A stretch of 64,000 nucleotides of DNA, taken from the NCBI RefSeq assembly GCF_030812785.1, contig NZ_JAUSTJ010000002.1, positions 682,001 to 746,000 of the forward strand, given 5' to 3'. The position numbers and the translations under genes are program-made. The notes beneath the pieces are model-generated. The model saw only the letters and a program-made list of their open reading frames with translations. It had not been told where the DNA came from and ran no database searches. Each line of letters begins with the position of its first letter. Positions within the stretch are counted from its first letter, which is position 1. Shown here piece after piece: positions 44,471 through 52,680 of this stretch. Source of the stretch: Sphingomonas kyeonggiensis. Lineage in GTDB: Bacteria; Pseudomonadota; Alphaproteobacteria; Sphingomonadales; Sphingomonadaceae.

Positions 44471-44577
44471 CGTCATCCCCGCGAAAGCGGGGACCCATCT
44501 CCTGCACGTGCAACGGAATGCACCGGTGCGCACGGGGATGGGCTGGGAGATGGGCCCGCGCTTTCGCGGGGGTGACG
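44471..44577. repeat. Palindromic repeat element, type C copy 1, before xrtA
   Basis: The left arm carries cgtcatccccgcgaaagcgg and the right arm its complement ending in gtgacg. The unit is about 107 bases. A 14-base flank, gactgaagacgtgg, that follows it recurs after the second type C copy. The proposed start codon of xrtA lies in this flank. Confidence 0.85.
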
Positions 44578-44592
44578 AAAGGGACTGAAGAC

Positions 44593-46131
44593 GTGGCCGA
44601 AGCCGTGATGCCCGCTGCCGCGGCGCCCGCAACCGCTACCTTCGACGCGCGCTGGAAGCGGCATGCTGCGATCCTGGCCGCGGTCTGGGTGGCGCTGCTC
44701 GTCATCTTCCGCCGCGACACTGGCGATCTGGCGACGATCTACTGGACCAACACCACCTTCGGGCACTGCCTGTTCATCGCGCCGGTGATCGCCTGGCTGG
44801 TGTGGCAGCGGCGCGCCGAACTGAGCGAAGTCGCGCCGCAGGGCTGGTGGCCCGGTCTTGCGATCGTGGCGTGCGGCGGGCTCGGCTGGATGGTCGGCGA
44901 TGCCGCCGGCGTCGCGCTGTTCCGTCATGCCGGGCTGGTGCTGATGCTGCAGGGCGCGGTGGTAAGCGTGCTGGGGCCGAATGTCGCCCGGGCGCTGCTG
45001 TTCCCGCTCTGCTACATGGCGTTCCTGGTGCCGTTCGGCGACTTCATGGAAGGGCCGCTGCAGGACATCACGATCACGATGATCATGCCGATGCTCCATG
45101 CATTCGGCGTGCCGGCGAGCGTGGACGGCGTGCTGATCACGACGTCGAACGGCTATTTCGAAGTGGCCGAGGCCTGTTCGGGCGCCAAGTTCGTGATCGC
45201 GATGGTCGCGTTCGGGGTGCTGGTCGCCAATGTCTGCTATGTCTCGTGGCAGCGGCGCGCGGCGTTCATGGTCGCGGCGATCGTGGTGCCGATCCTCGCC
45301 AACGGCCTGCGCGCCTTCGGGACGATCTATGCGGCCTGGTGGACTTCGGTCGAGGCGGCCACCGGCTTCGATCATATCGTCTATGGCTGGGTGTTCTTCG
45401 CGATCGTGATGGCGGCGGTGCTGGCGATCGGCTGGAAATGGTTCGACCGCGACCCCGATGCGCGGTGGTTCGATCCCGCCAAGCTGCAGGCGGTGCCGGC
45501 GAAGCGCGTCGATGCGCCGATCGCTGCTGTGCTGGTGCTGCTGGTGGCGAGCCTGTTCCTGGGCTGGTCGAGCCTCAACGATGCACGCGCCTCGAAGCTG
45601 CCGGCGCAGATCGCTTTGCCCGAGGTGCCGGGCTGGCACCGGGTGGCTTCCAGCACCCGCGCACCCTGGTCGCCGAACTTCCCGGGTGCGGACCATATGC
45701 TGGTCGGGCGCTATGCCGATGACAGCGGACGTGCGGTCGACCTGGCGGTGGCGGTCTATGCCACGCAGCATGAGGGGCGCGAGCTGGTCGGTTTCGGCAT
45801 CGGAGCGATCCGCGAGAATGACCGCTGGGTGAAGATCGAGGACCTGGGCCCCGTCCGCCGCGGCGCCGCGCTGCGCATGACCGGGCCGGGGCGCGTCGAG
45901 CGCGAGGTGGTCACCTGGTACCGGATCGGCGGGGTGCTGACCGGCAGCGAGAAGCGGGTGAAGCTGGAGACGCTCAAGACCAAGCTGCTCGGCGGCAACC
46001 AGGCGGGCGCGGCGGTGCTGGTTTCGGCCGAGCAGGGCGGCGACAATGGCGCGCATGCGGCGATCCAGGACTTCCTGGGCGCGCTTGGTCCCGTCGAAGG
46101 GCTGGCCGATCGCATGGTGGGCGCCCACTGA
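44593..46131 (+). CDS. xrtA: Exosortase A (XrtA), with fused C-terminal EpsI domain
   Basis: XrtA is the integral membrane cysteine transpeptidase that cleaves PEP-CTERM signals and transfers the proteins onward. The 512-residue protein has about eight membrane segments. The proposed triad is Cys195 in EACSGAKF, Arg240 in ANGLRAFG and His261 in FDHIVYGW. A C-terminal periplasmic EpsI-like domain runs from about residue 310 to the end (HEGRELVGFG, VVTWYRIGG). GTG 44593 has aggga upstream but lies in a repeat flank; ATG 44608 is the alternative. A frame extending back to 44518 runs through the repeat and is not credible. Confidence 0.95.
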   Translation: MAEAVMPAAAAPATATFDARWKRHAAILAAVWVALLVIFRRDTGDLATIYWTNTTFGHCLFIAPVIAWLVWQRRAELSEVAPQGWWPGLAIVACGGLGWMVGDAAGVALFRHAGLVLMLQGAVVSVLGPNVARALLFPLCYMAFLVPFGDFMEGPLQDITITMIMPMLHAFGVPASVDGVLITTSNGYFEVAEACSGAKFVIAMVAFGVLVANVCYVSWQRRAAFMVAAIVVPILANGLRAFGTIYAAWWTSVEAATGFDHIVYGWVFFAIVMAAVLAIGWKWFDRDPDARWFDPAKLQAVPAKRVDAPIAAVLVLLVASLFLGWSSLNDARASKLPAQIALPEVPGWHRVASSTRAPWSPNFPGADHMLVGRYADDSGRAVDLAVAVYATQHEGRELVGFGIGAIRENDRWVKIEDLGPVRRGAALRMTGPGRVEREVVTWYRIGGVLTGSEKRVKLETLKTKLLGGNQAGAAVLVSAEQGGDNGAHAAIQDFLGALGPVEGLADRMVGAH

Positions 46132-46144
46132 GCTTGCCAATTTC

Positions 46145-46250
46145 CGTCATCCCCGCGAAAGCGGGGACCCATCTCCTGCGTGTGCGGCATACGAGCCGGT
46201 GCGTTTGTGGACAGTCCGGGAGATGGGCCCCCGCTTTCGCGGGGGTGACG
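46145..46250. repeat. Palindromic repeat element, type C copy 2, after xrtA
   Basis: The arms match those at 44471, with a left core ccccgcgaaagcgggg and a right complement ending gtgacg. It lies between xrtA and the amidotransferase gene, so both type C copies flank xrtA. The 14 bases gactgaagacgtgg overlap its right end, as after the first copy. Confidence 0.87.
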
Positions 46251-46278
46251 ACTGAAGACGTGGGGGACTTCGCCTAGC

Positions 46279-48171
46279 ATGTGCGGCATCGCCGGCCTTT
46301 ACTATCCCGCGCTGGCCAAGCCGGTGGACCCGGCGCGGATCGTGCAGATGACCGATGCGCTGGTCCATCGCGGGCCGGACGGCTCGGGCGTGTGGACGAC
46401 TGCGGGCGTAGGGCTGGGGCATCGCCGCCTGGCGATCATCGACCTGGAGGGCGGCGTGCAGCCGATGGCGACGCCCGATCAGGGCGTGGTCGTCACCTAC
46501 AATGGCGAGATCTACAATTTCCAGGAGGTCCGCGCCGAGCTGGAGGCCAAGGGCGCGCGCTTCGCCACCGGCAGCGACACCGAGGTGCTGCTGCATGGCT
46601 GGCGCGCCTGGGGTCCGCGGATGCTCGACCGGCTGAACGGCATGTTCGCCTTCGCGCTCTATGATGCGGGCGCGCAGAGCCTGTTCCTGGCGCGCGACCG
46701 GTTCGGGGTGAAGCCGCTCCACTATGCCGAGCTGTCGGACGGGGCGGTTGCCTTCGCCTCCGAGCTTAAGGGGCTGCTCGCCCATCCGCTGTTCCGCCGC
46801 ACGCCGGACTTCAAGGCGGTCGAGGATTATCTGGGGCTCGGTTACGTGCCCGACGACAGCTCGATCCTTGCCGGGGTGAAGAAGCTGCCGGCGGGGCATT
46901 TCCTGCTGCTCGAGCGCGGCAAGCCGGTGCCGCGGCCGCAGCGCTGGTGGGACATCGACTTCTCGCGGCGCGCGACAGGGAAGATCAAGGACCTCGAGGC
47001 CGAGCTGCTCGACATGATGCGCAGCGCGGTGCGCGCGCGGATGATCGCGGACGTGCCGCTGGGCGCGTTCCTGTCCGGAGGCGTCGACAGCTCGGCGGTG
47101 GTCGCGCTGATGGCCGAAGCGAGCAAGGCGGCGGTGAAGACCTGCACGATCGGCTTCGACGAGGCGGATCATGACGAGACGGCGTACGCGCAGATGATCG
47201 CCGAGCGCTTCGCCACCGCGCACCGGACGCGCAAGGTGGCGGCGGACGATTTCGCGCTGATCGACACGCTGGTAGGCGCGTTCGACGAACCCTTTGCCGA
47301 TGCCTCGGCGCTGCCGACCTACCGGGTGTGCGAGCTGGCGCGCGAAAGCGTGACGGTGGCGCTTTCGGGCGATGGCGCGGACGAGGCGATGGCGGGCTAT
47401 CGGCGGTACAAGTTCTTCGCCGCGGAGGAGCGGGCCCGCTCGCTGCTGCCGCAGGGCGTGCGCGAGAATGTGTTCGGCACGCTGGGACGTCTCTATCCCA
47501 AGGCCGACTGGGCACCGCGGCCGTTCCGCGCCAAGACGACGCTGCTCGCGCTCGCCGAGAATGGCGAGCATGCCTATCCCAAGGCGGTGGGCGTCACCGG
47601 GCCGGCGCTCAGGAATGCGCTGTACAGCGATGCGATGAAGAAGGCGCTGGCGGGTCACACCGCGGAGCAGCGCTATACCGACGCGATGCGACAGGCACCG
47701 GCGCGTGACGGGCTCGACCGGGCGCAATACGCCGATATCCAGCACTGGCTGCCGGGCGATATCCTCACCAAGGTCGACCGTGCCAGCATGGCGGTGAGCC
47801 TGGAGGCGCGCGAGCCCCTGCTCGACTATCGCCTGGTCCAGTTCATGGCGGCCTTGCCGCCCTCGCTGCGGATCAAGGCGGGGCAGGGCAAGTGGCTGAT
47901 GAAGAAGGCGCTCGAGCCCTATCTGCCCAAGGACGTGCTCTACCGGCCGAAGATGGGCTTCGTGACGCCGATCAGCGCCTGGTTCCGCAAGGCGCTGGCC
48001 GACGAGGCGGCGGCGCTGGGGCGCTCCAAGCTGCTCCACAGCACCGGCTGGTTCGACCTGCACGCGATCGAGAAGCTCGCCGCGGACCACAAGGCGGGCA
48101 GGGCGGAGCATGGCCGGACGCTGTGGCAGCTGCTGATGCTGGAGCGGAGCCTGAAGCGGCTGTTCGGCTGA
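46279..48171 (+). CDS. XrtA/PEP-CTERM system amidotransferase (asparagine synthase-like)
   Basis: The 630-residue protein has a class II glutamine amidotransferase domain (Cys2 as nucleophile after Met removal, MCGIAGLYYPALAKP) and an asparagine synthase domain. The pyrophosphate loop SGGVDSS lies at residues 266-272. Such proteins (TIGR03108-like) are found with XrtA loci and may amidate a uronic acid or other carboxylate of the polysaccharide, using glutamine ammonia and ATP. The true substrate is unknown. A genuine housekeeping asparagine synthetase is less likely because of the locus. It ends the main operon. Confidence 0.93.
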   Translation: MCGIAGLYYPALAKPVDPARIVQMTDALVHRGPDGSGVWTTAGVGLGHRRLAIIDLEGGVQPMATPDQGVVVTYNGEIYNFQEVRAELEAKGARFATGSDTEVLLHGWRAWGPRMLDRLNGMFAFALYDAGAQSLFLARDRFGVKPLHYAELSDGAVAFASELKGLLAHPLFRRTPDFKAVEDYLGLGYVPDDSSILAGVKKLPAGHFLLLERGKPVPRPQRWWDIDFSRRATGKIKDLEAELLDMMRSAVRARMIADVPLGAFLSGGVDSSAVVALMAEASKAAVKTCTIGFDEADHDETAYAQMIAERFATAHRTRKVAADDFALIDTLVGAFDEPFADASALPTYRVCELARESVTVALSGDGADEAMAGYRRYKFFAAEERARSLLPQGVRENVFGTLGRLYPKADWAPRPFRAKTTLLALAENGEHAYPKAVGVTGPALRNALYSDAMKKALAGHTAEQRYTDAMRQAPARDGLDRAQYADIQHWLPGDILTKVDRASMAVSLEAREPLLDYRLVQFMAALPPSLRIKAGQGKWLMKKALEPYLPKDVLYRPKMGFVTPISAWFRKALADEAAALGRSKLLHSTGWFDLHAIEKLAADHKAGRAEHGRTLWQLLMLERSLKRLFG

Positions 48172-48207
48172 ATTGACTTGCCGTTACCGAGCCGTAATGA
48201 TCGGCAA

Positions 48208-48756
48208 ATGCTGCTTTTCCGATCGCTTCTCGTGCCCGTCCTGATGCTGGCGGCGGCCCAGGCCAACGCCCAGGAGGCGGCGCCTGCGCTGCCCGATCCC
48301 GCCACGGTGGAGGTGCCCGATGTCACGCCGTCGACGGACCCCAAGGTTCGGGAAGAGGGCTATAAATTCTATTATTTCCACAGCCCGGATGTGAGCTTCG
48401 CCGAAGCCTATCAGGATCTGAAGGAATGCCGCGCGTATCTGCCGATGAGCGGCCCGGTCAAGGTGCCGGGCTTCATTCCCTGGGACGAGACGCAACGCCG
48501 CCGGACGATCGAGTCGCCCGGCATGTTCGGGCTTGTCGGCTATGCGATCGGCGCGCTCATCCAGCCCAAGCTGGAACGCGGCGTGCGCAGCAACAAGATG
48601 CGCCGCTGCATGGGTACGCGCGGCTATGTGCGCTACGCGATCCCCGAGGCGACCTGGGAAAAGCTCAACGACGACAAGGATGAAGGCGCGCTGATCCTGA
48701 AGCAGGCGAAGCTCGCCTCCGGGCCGGCGCCCAAGGACGAGGTGGTGACCAAATGA
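48208..48756 (+). CDS. Secreted protein of unknown function, 182 residues
   Basis: The product has a signal peptide (LLFRSLLVPVLMLAAAQANAQ) and a mature part that begins with a Pro-rich acidic stretch. FYYFHSPDVSFAEAYQDLKECRAYL follows, then MFGLVGYAIGALIQPKLERGVRSNKMRRCMG, where two cysteines could pair. A glycine-rich segment (GMFGLVGYAIGALI) may insert in a membrane. No family is recognised. It starts 37 bases after the amidotransferase stop and overlaps the next gene by four bases. Any link to the XrtA system is inferred from position only. Confidence 0.7.
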   Translation: MLLFRSLLVPVLMLAAAQANAQEAAPALPDPATVEVPDVTPSTDPKVREEGYKFYYFHSPDVSFAEAYQDLKECRAYLPMSGPVKVPGFIPWDETQRRRTIESPGMFGLVGYAIGALIQPKLERGVRSNKMRRCMGTRGYVRYAIPEATWEKLNDDKDEGALILKQAKLASGPAPKDEVVTK

Positions 48757-49580
48757 GGGGGATTGCTCTTGCCGTGCTGCTGACGGCGGCGCTGCTTCCG
48801 GCCGGCATCGCTTCGGCGCGGGACAATGCGGGCGTGGTCGCGCTGGAGACGGCGCCCGCCGCGCTCAAGCCGGATGCCGCCTATATCCTGATGCGGACGA
48901 GCACCGCCAAGTCGGGCATGTTCGCGATCCAGCACGTGTTTCTCCGGGTGCCGAGCGCGCAGGAGCTCGAGGCATATCGTGCAGCGAAGAAGCAGGCCTA
49001 TGACGCGGCGCTGCCCAAGCTGACGGAAAAGGCGCAGGCCAAGGGCAAGCCGGTCCCGACCCTCGATGAGTTCGAGTTCGACTATGCCGGCAAGGCGAAT
49101 GCGTTCGTCGTCCAGAACAAGCGGTTCCTCGAGGACGGCGAGATGCGGACGCTCCTGCTCGAAGTGCCGCCGGGCAAGTACATCGTCTATGGCAGCACGC
49201 TGAGCCAGGGGCTGGTGAGCTGCAATTGCCTGGGCACGGTGAGCTTCGAGGTGCGGGCGGGCGTGATCAGCGACATCGGTTCGCTTTATGTCGACAAGGT
49301 GCACAAGCCCTCGCCGGTGCCGCATCTCGAGGACAATCTGGGCGAGCAGATGTTCCAGTACAGCTTCATCTTCGGGCAGGCGCTGGTGCCGGCGGACAGC
49401 AGCACGCCGGTGCCCGCGGCGCTGCGCGGGCTGGCGATCACGCCGGCGCATTTCGAAGTGGTCGGCCAATATCATGAGCCGGGGGCGAGCAGCATCAACC
49501 GGCTCGCGCCGATCCCCGGCCTGCTCGGCTACACGCATGGGCGGCCGGTAGACCTGCGCACCGGGCAGGTGGTGCGCTAG
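48753..49580 (+). CDS. Secreted protein of unknown function, 275 residues
   Basis: The product has a signal peptide (RGIALAVLLTAALLPAGIASA) and a beta-rich mature part. Stretches such as GKYIVYGSTLSQGLVSCNCLGTVSFEV suggest a secreted domain with a CNC cysteine pair. A helical segment with AYRAAKKQAYDAALPKLTEKAQAKG looks like a coiled coil near residue 80. The start overlaps the preceding gene's stop as ATGA, so the two secreted orphans form a coupled pair. No family is recognised. It is the last gene before the convergent MAPEG gene. Confidence 0.7.
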   Translation: MRGIALAVLLTAALLPAGIASARDNAGVVALETAPAALKPDAAYILMRTSTAKSGMFAIQHVFLRVPSAQELEAYRAAKKQAYDAALPKLTEKAQAKGKPVPTLDEFEFDYAGKANAFVVQNKRFLEDGEMRTLLLEVPPGKYIVYGSTLSQGLVSCNCLGTVSFEVRAGVISDIGSLYVDKVHKPSPVPHLEDNLGEQMFQYSFIFGQALVPADSSTPVPAALRGLAITPAHFEVVGQYHEPGASSINRLAPIPGLLGYTHGRPVDLRTGQVVR

Positions 49581-49582
49581 GC

Positions 49583-50062
49583 CTAGCGGTCGACCACCAT
49601 CGCCGTCGTCTCGATCGGGGCGGGCTGCGCCTGTTGGTGCAGCACCGCCACTCCCGCGTGCAGGGTCAGCGCGACCAGCACCAGGGTCGAGAGCAGGAAC
49701 AGCAGGAAGCGGACCGAGACCTTGTTGAAGGTCGCCTGCACCAGGCTGTGGGTGATGCGCAGCAGGACATAGGCCCAGGCCAGCCACAGGTTGAGGCCAT
49801 GCCCCTGGCCGAGCAGCGCGAGCGCCAGCGCGATCGCGTAGAACAGGGTCGGCTGCTCGTGGAGATGGTTGTAGTTGTGCGCCTTCCACTGCGCCTCGGC
49901 GGGCAGGATCCTGTCGGCGTCCGAGCCCTTGGAGCCGACCAGCTTGCCAAGGTCGACGCCGGCCTTGCTCATCGCCGGGATGCGCAAGGCGAGCATCCAG
50001 ACCAGCATCACCAGGGTCCAGGCCACGAGCGCCACCACCGGCGCCAGGATTTCGCTGTGCAT
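49583..50062 (-). CDS. MAPEG family membrane protein
   Basis: The 159-residue protein has four membrane segments and the look of the MAPEG family (membrane-associated proteins in eicosanoid and glutathione metabolism). The segment KAHNYNHLHEQPTLFYAIALAL carries the family signature, followed by WAYVLLRITHSLVQ. Bacterial members are mostly uncharacterised and may act on glutathione conjugates or lipid peroxides. GGAGGGGA lies before the ATG at 50062. It follows the TetR gene on the same strand after 60 bases, so the two are probably one operon under TetR control. Confidence 0.87.
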   Translation of the reverse strand: MHSEILAPVVALVAWTLVMLVWMLALRIPAMSKAGVDLGKLVGSKGSDADRILPAEAQWKAHNYNHLHEQPTLFYAIALALALLGQGHGLNLWLAWAYVLLRITHSLVQATFNKVSVRFLLFLLSTLVLVALTLHAGVAVLHQQAQPAPIETTAMVVDR

Positions 50063-50122
50063 TGCAGTCCCCTCCACTGCTTTTTGTAGGGGGAGGCTGC
50101 CGCAATCAGTTCGGGAATGCAA

Positions 50123-50704
50123 CTAAACGGGCGCGAGCAGGCTTTCGAGCAGCAAATGGGTCGCGCGGCGCAGTGCTGCGGCGTCCTGGGCGGGCCAGAC
50201 GGCGTTGCGGCAGAGCACGCCCATCACATGCGCCTGGACCAGCCAGCCGATCGCCTCGGCATCGGCATCGGCGCGTGCCTGGCCGGTCGCGATCAGGCCG
50301 CGGACTGCCGTCTCCACTGCGAGGCGGAGCCGTTCCAGGTTGGCGGTGTTGCGCTCGCGCAGCCCGGAGTCGCCGGCGCTGGCGGCGGTGATCTCGATCC
50401 CGAAGCGGGCGTTCGCCGGCGGCAGGGCAGGGGCGATCTGGTGCTCGAAGACCGAATCGGCGAGCGCCGCGATGCTGGCCTCTTCCACAGGGCCGAGCTC
50501 GGCGGAGAGCATGTCGGTCACTGCATGGATCAGTGCCTCCTTGCTCGGGAAATGGCTGTAGAAGGCACCCTTGCTGATGCCCGCCGTCGCGCAGACGTCA
50601 TCGACCGAGGTGGCGAGCAGCCCGCGCTCGAACAGGCTGCGCGCGGCGGCTTCGAGGATATGCATGCGGCGCTTGGCGGCCGTCGCTTCGGTAAGACGGG
50701 GCAT
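50123..50704 (-). CDS. TetR/AcrR family transcriptional regulator
   Basis: The 193-residue protein has the N-terminal TetR helix-turn-helix (AKRRMHILEAAARSLFERG, then TSVDDVCATAGISKGAFYSHF). A variable helical ligand-binding domain follows from residue 60. It most likely represses itself and the MAPEG gene behind it. The palindrome tgatgcatca 11-20 bases before its start codon is a plausible operator. The ligand is unknown. Confidence 0.9.
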   Translation of the reverse strand: MPRLTEATAAKRRMHILEAAARSLFERGLLATSVDDVCATAGISKGAFYSHFPSKEALIHAVTDMLSAELGPVEEASIAALADSVFEHQIAPALPPANARFGIEITAASAGDSGLRERNTANLERLRLAVETAVRGLIATGQARADADAEAIGWLVQAHVMGVLCRNAVWPAQDAAALRRATHLLLESLLAPV

Positions 50705-50715
50705 TCAACTCTCAC

Positions 50716-50725
50716 TGATGCATCA
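50716..50725. promoter_or_regulatory. Short palindrome, possible TetR operator
   Basis: The perfect palindrome tgatgcatca lies just upstream of the tetR-type gene. It is short for a TetR operator, and imperfect flanks may extend it. The call depends on its position only. Confidence 0.25.
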
Positions 50726-50822
50726 ACCACAAGTTGCACCGGGATTGATGCCCGTATGTTGCAGGATACGGATCTAGGAGGCTGGGAGGTTTGTTTTCCC
50801 GGGCCGGGACGGTTTTTCGTGC

Positions 50823-52085
50823 CTATGCGCCGCAGGCTTCGGCGCGAGCGACGAGGAAGGCGACCTCGCGTGCGTTGCGGGTGAGTTTTGCCGCCGCCTC
50901 GAATTCGGTGCGGGCTTCGGCGAGCCGGCCGGCCCGGAACAGGAAGTCGCCGCGGGCGGCGGGCAGGGGCGCGTAGTTGCGCAGGGCGGCGGCATCGGCG
51001 AGTGCGTCGACCAGCTTCAGGCCCGCCTCGGGCCCAAAGGCCATGCAATGGGCGACCGCGCGGTTGAGATCGACCACCGGCGAGGGCATCACATCGCGCA
51101 GCCGGTCGTAGAGCGACGCGATCCGGGCCCAGTCGGTATCCTCCGCCTTCGCCGCGCGGGCGTGGCAGGCGGCGAGCGCGGCCTGGAGCGCATAGGGGCC
51201 GTCGGCACCACCCAGCGCCTCGGCGCGGGCCAGCGCATCGAGGCCGCGGCGGATCAGCAGCCGGTCCCAGCGGGTGCGGTCCTGCTCGGTGAGGGTGAGG
51301 AGGGCACCGTCCGGTCCGGTGCGGGCATGGAGGCGCGAGGCCTGGATCTCCATCAGGGCGAGCAGGCCGAACACTTCAGCGTCCTGCGGCATCAGCCCCG
51401 CCAGGATGCGGCCGAGCCGCTGCGCCTCCATGCAGAGGCTCGGGCGGACGAGGTCTTCGCCCGCCGTCGCCGCATAGCCTTCGTTGAAGATCAGGTAGAT
51501 CACCTCGAGCACCGAGGCGAGCCGCGCCGCCCGCTCGGCACCGCGCGGCACGGCGAAGGCGATCCCGGCCTTGCCGATCGTCTTCTTGGCGCGGACGATG
51601 CGCTGGGCGATGGTCGGCTCGTTCGACAGGAAGGCGCGGGCGATCTCGTCGGTGGTCAGCCCGCCGATCACGCGCAGCGTGAGTGCCGCGCGCGCCTCGG
51701 CCGAGAGGATCGGGTGACAGGCGGTGAAGAGCAGCCCGAGCAGCTCGTCGCCAAGATCGTCGTCCATGCTGGCCTCGATCGCTTCGGCCGGATCGTCGAC
51801 TGCGCCGTCGAGTTCGCGCGCGATCTCCGCGTGCTTGCGGCTGCGCATCGTGTCGCGGCGGATCGTGTCGATGGCGCGGCGCTTGGCGGCGGTCATCAGC
51901 CAGGCGCCCGGATTGGCGGGGATGCCGGTCCGGGGCCATTCGGCAAGCGCGATGACCAGCGCGTCCTGCGCCATCTCCTCGGCCCGGTCGATGTCGCGCA
52001 CCAGCCGGGCGAGGCTCGCGATGAGCCTGGCCCGCTCGATGCGGAAGGTCGCTTCGATCGCCCGATGGGTCTCGCCTGCGGTCAT
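50823..52085 (-). CDS. ECF42-type RNA polymerase sigma factor with TPR-like C-terminal extension
   Basis: The 420-residue protein has sigma-2 (DIDRAEEMAQDALVIALAEWP) and sigma-4 (LTTDEIARAFLSNEPTIAQRIVRAKK) regions in its first 175 residues. A long helical C-terminal extension (DUF6596-like) follows. The conserved IYLIFNEGYAATAGE and a TPR-like end are typical of the ECF42 group. ECF42 genes are paired with a DGPF-domain protein, which is exactly what lies upstream here, 39 bases away. Regulated targets cannot be read from the sequence. Confidence 0.92.
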   Translation of the reverse strand: MTAGETHRAIEATFRIERARLIASLARLVRDIDRAEEMAQDALVIALAEWPRTGIPANPGAWLMTAAKRRAIDTIRRDTMRSRKHAEIARELDGAVDDPAEAIEASMDDDLGDELLGLLFTACHPILSAEARAALTLRVIGGLTTDEIARAFLSNEPTIAQRIVRAKKTIGKAGIAFAVPRGAERAARLASVLEVIYLIFNEGYAATAGEDLVRPSLCMEAQRLGRILAGLMPQDAEVFGLLALMEIQASRLHARTGPDGALLTLTEQDRTRWDRLLIRRGLDALARAEALGGADGPYALQAALAACHARAAKAEDTDWARIASLYDRLRDVMPSPVVDLNRAVAHCMAFGPEAGLKLVDALADAAALRNYAPLPAARGDFLFRAGRLAEARTEFEAAAKLTRNAREVAFLVARAEACGA

Positions 52086-52124
52086 GCCGCCTTGTCGGGC
52101 AAAGCTGCAGGGCGGGCAAGCGCC

Positions 52125-52523
52125 TCAGGCGACGCCGAGCCGGCTGCGTTCGCCGTCGCGCGGGGCCGCAAGATCCTCGGCCTCGATAAAGGGCCAGATC
52201 TCGACCGCGCTGGGCACCGCCATGATATTGGGGCAGCGTCTGGCCCAGGCCAGAGCCTCGTCCATGTCCTTGACCTCCCAGATCGAGAAGCCGGCGACCA
52301 TCTCGCGCATCTCGGCAAAGGGGCCATCGATCACCGTGCGGGCGGCGCCGTCGACCAGGATGCGCTTTGCCGAGGCGCTGGGCTTGAGCCCGGCACCGGC
52401 GACCAGCACGCCGGCATTGACCAGCGCCTCGGTGAAGCGGTCCATCGCCGCGAACGCCTCGGCCGGGGGCGGCACGCCCTGTTCGGTATCCTCGCCGGCT
52501 TTCACGAACACCATCACGCGCAT
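52125..52523 (-). CDS. YCII/DGPF-domain protein, partner of the ECF42 sigma factor
   Basis: The 132-residue protein belongs to the YCII-related family, with the DGPF motif in VIDGPFAEMREM and a ferredoxin-like alpha/beta fold (MRVMVFVKAG at the start). Such proteins are the usual genomic partners of ECF42 sigma factors, although their activity is unknown. It is the first gene of a two-gene leftward operon with the sigma factor. The start at 52523 is the ATG that begins the first strand. Confidence 0.9.
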   Translation of the reverse strand: MRVMVFVKAGEDTEQGVPPPAEAFAAMDRFTEALVNAGVLVAGAGLKPSASAKRILVDGAARTVIDGPFAEMREMVAGFSIWEVKDMDEALAWARRCPNIMAVPSAVEIWPFIEAEDLAAPRDGERSRLGVA

Positions 52524-52629
52524 CGCCTGTCTCCCGGGTCGAGCGGCCCATCGGCCGCGCATCGGGACGACGAGTGAAGCTTCCCGGAATCGACAGCATC
52601 CGGCGAATTTTCTCGCGGCAAAAGAAAAG

Positions 52630-52656
52630 GGCGGCCGGGGATGTTCCGGCCGCCCT
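52630..52656 (-). terminator. Rho-independent terminator of the deoxyhypusine synthase-like gene
   Basis: A ten-base GC-rich stem (gggcggccgg with ccggccgccc) around a seven-base loop is followed on the minus strand by TTTTCTTTT. It lies 25 bases after the stop codon of the gene on the minus strand. Confidence 0.85.
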
Positions 52657-52680
52657 GTTTCTCATCCGATCGTCAGGCGA

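Noticed and set aside
44518..44592. Upstream extension of xrtA to an ATG at 44518
   Set aside because: It would translate most of the right half of the type C repeat and lacks a ribosome-binding site.
46279..48171. Housekeeping asparagine synthetase AsnB
   Set aside because: Its place directly behind xrtA and its length fit the XrtA-associated amidotransferase better.
35035..49580. A PEP-CTERM substrate protein within the locus
   Set aside because: No product in the window ends in a PEP motif, hydrophobic helix and basic tail, so the substrates must be encoded elsewhere.
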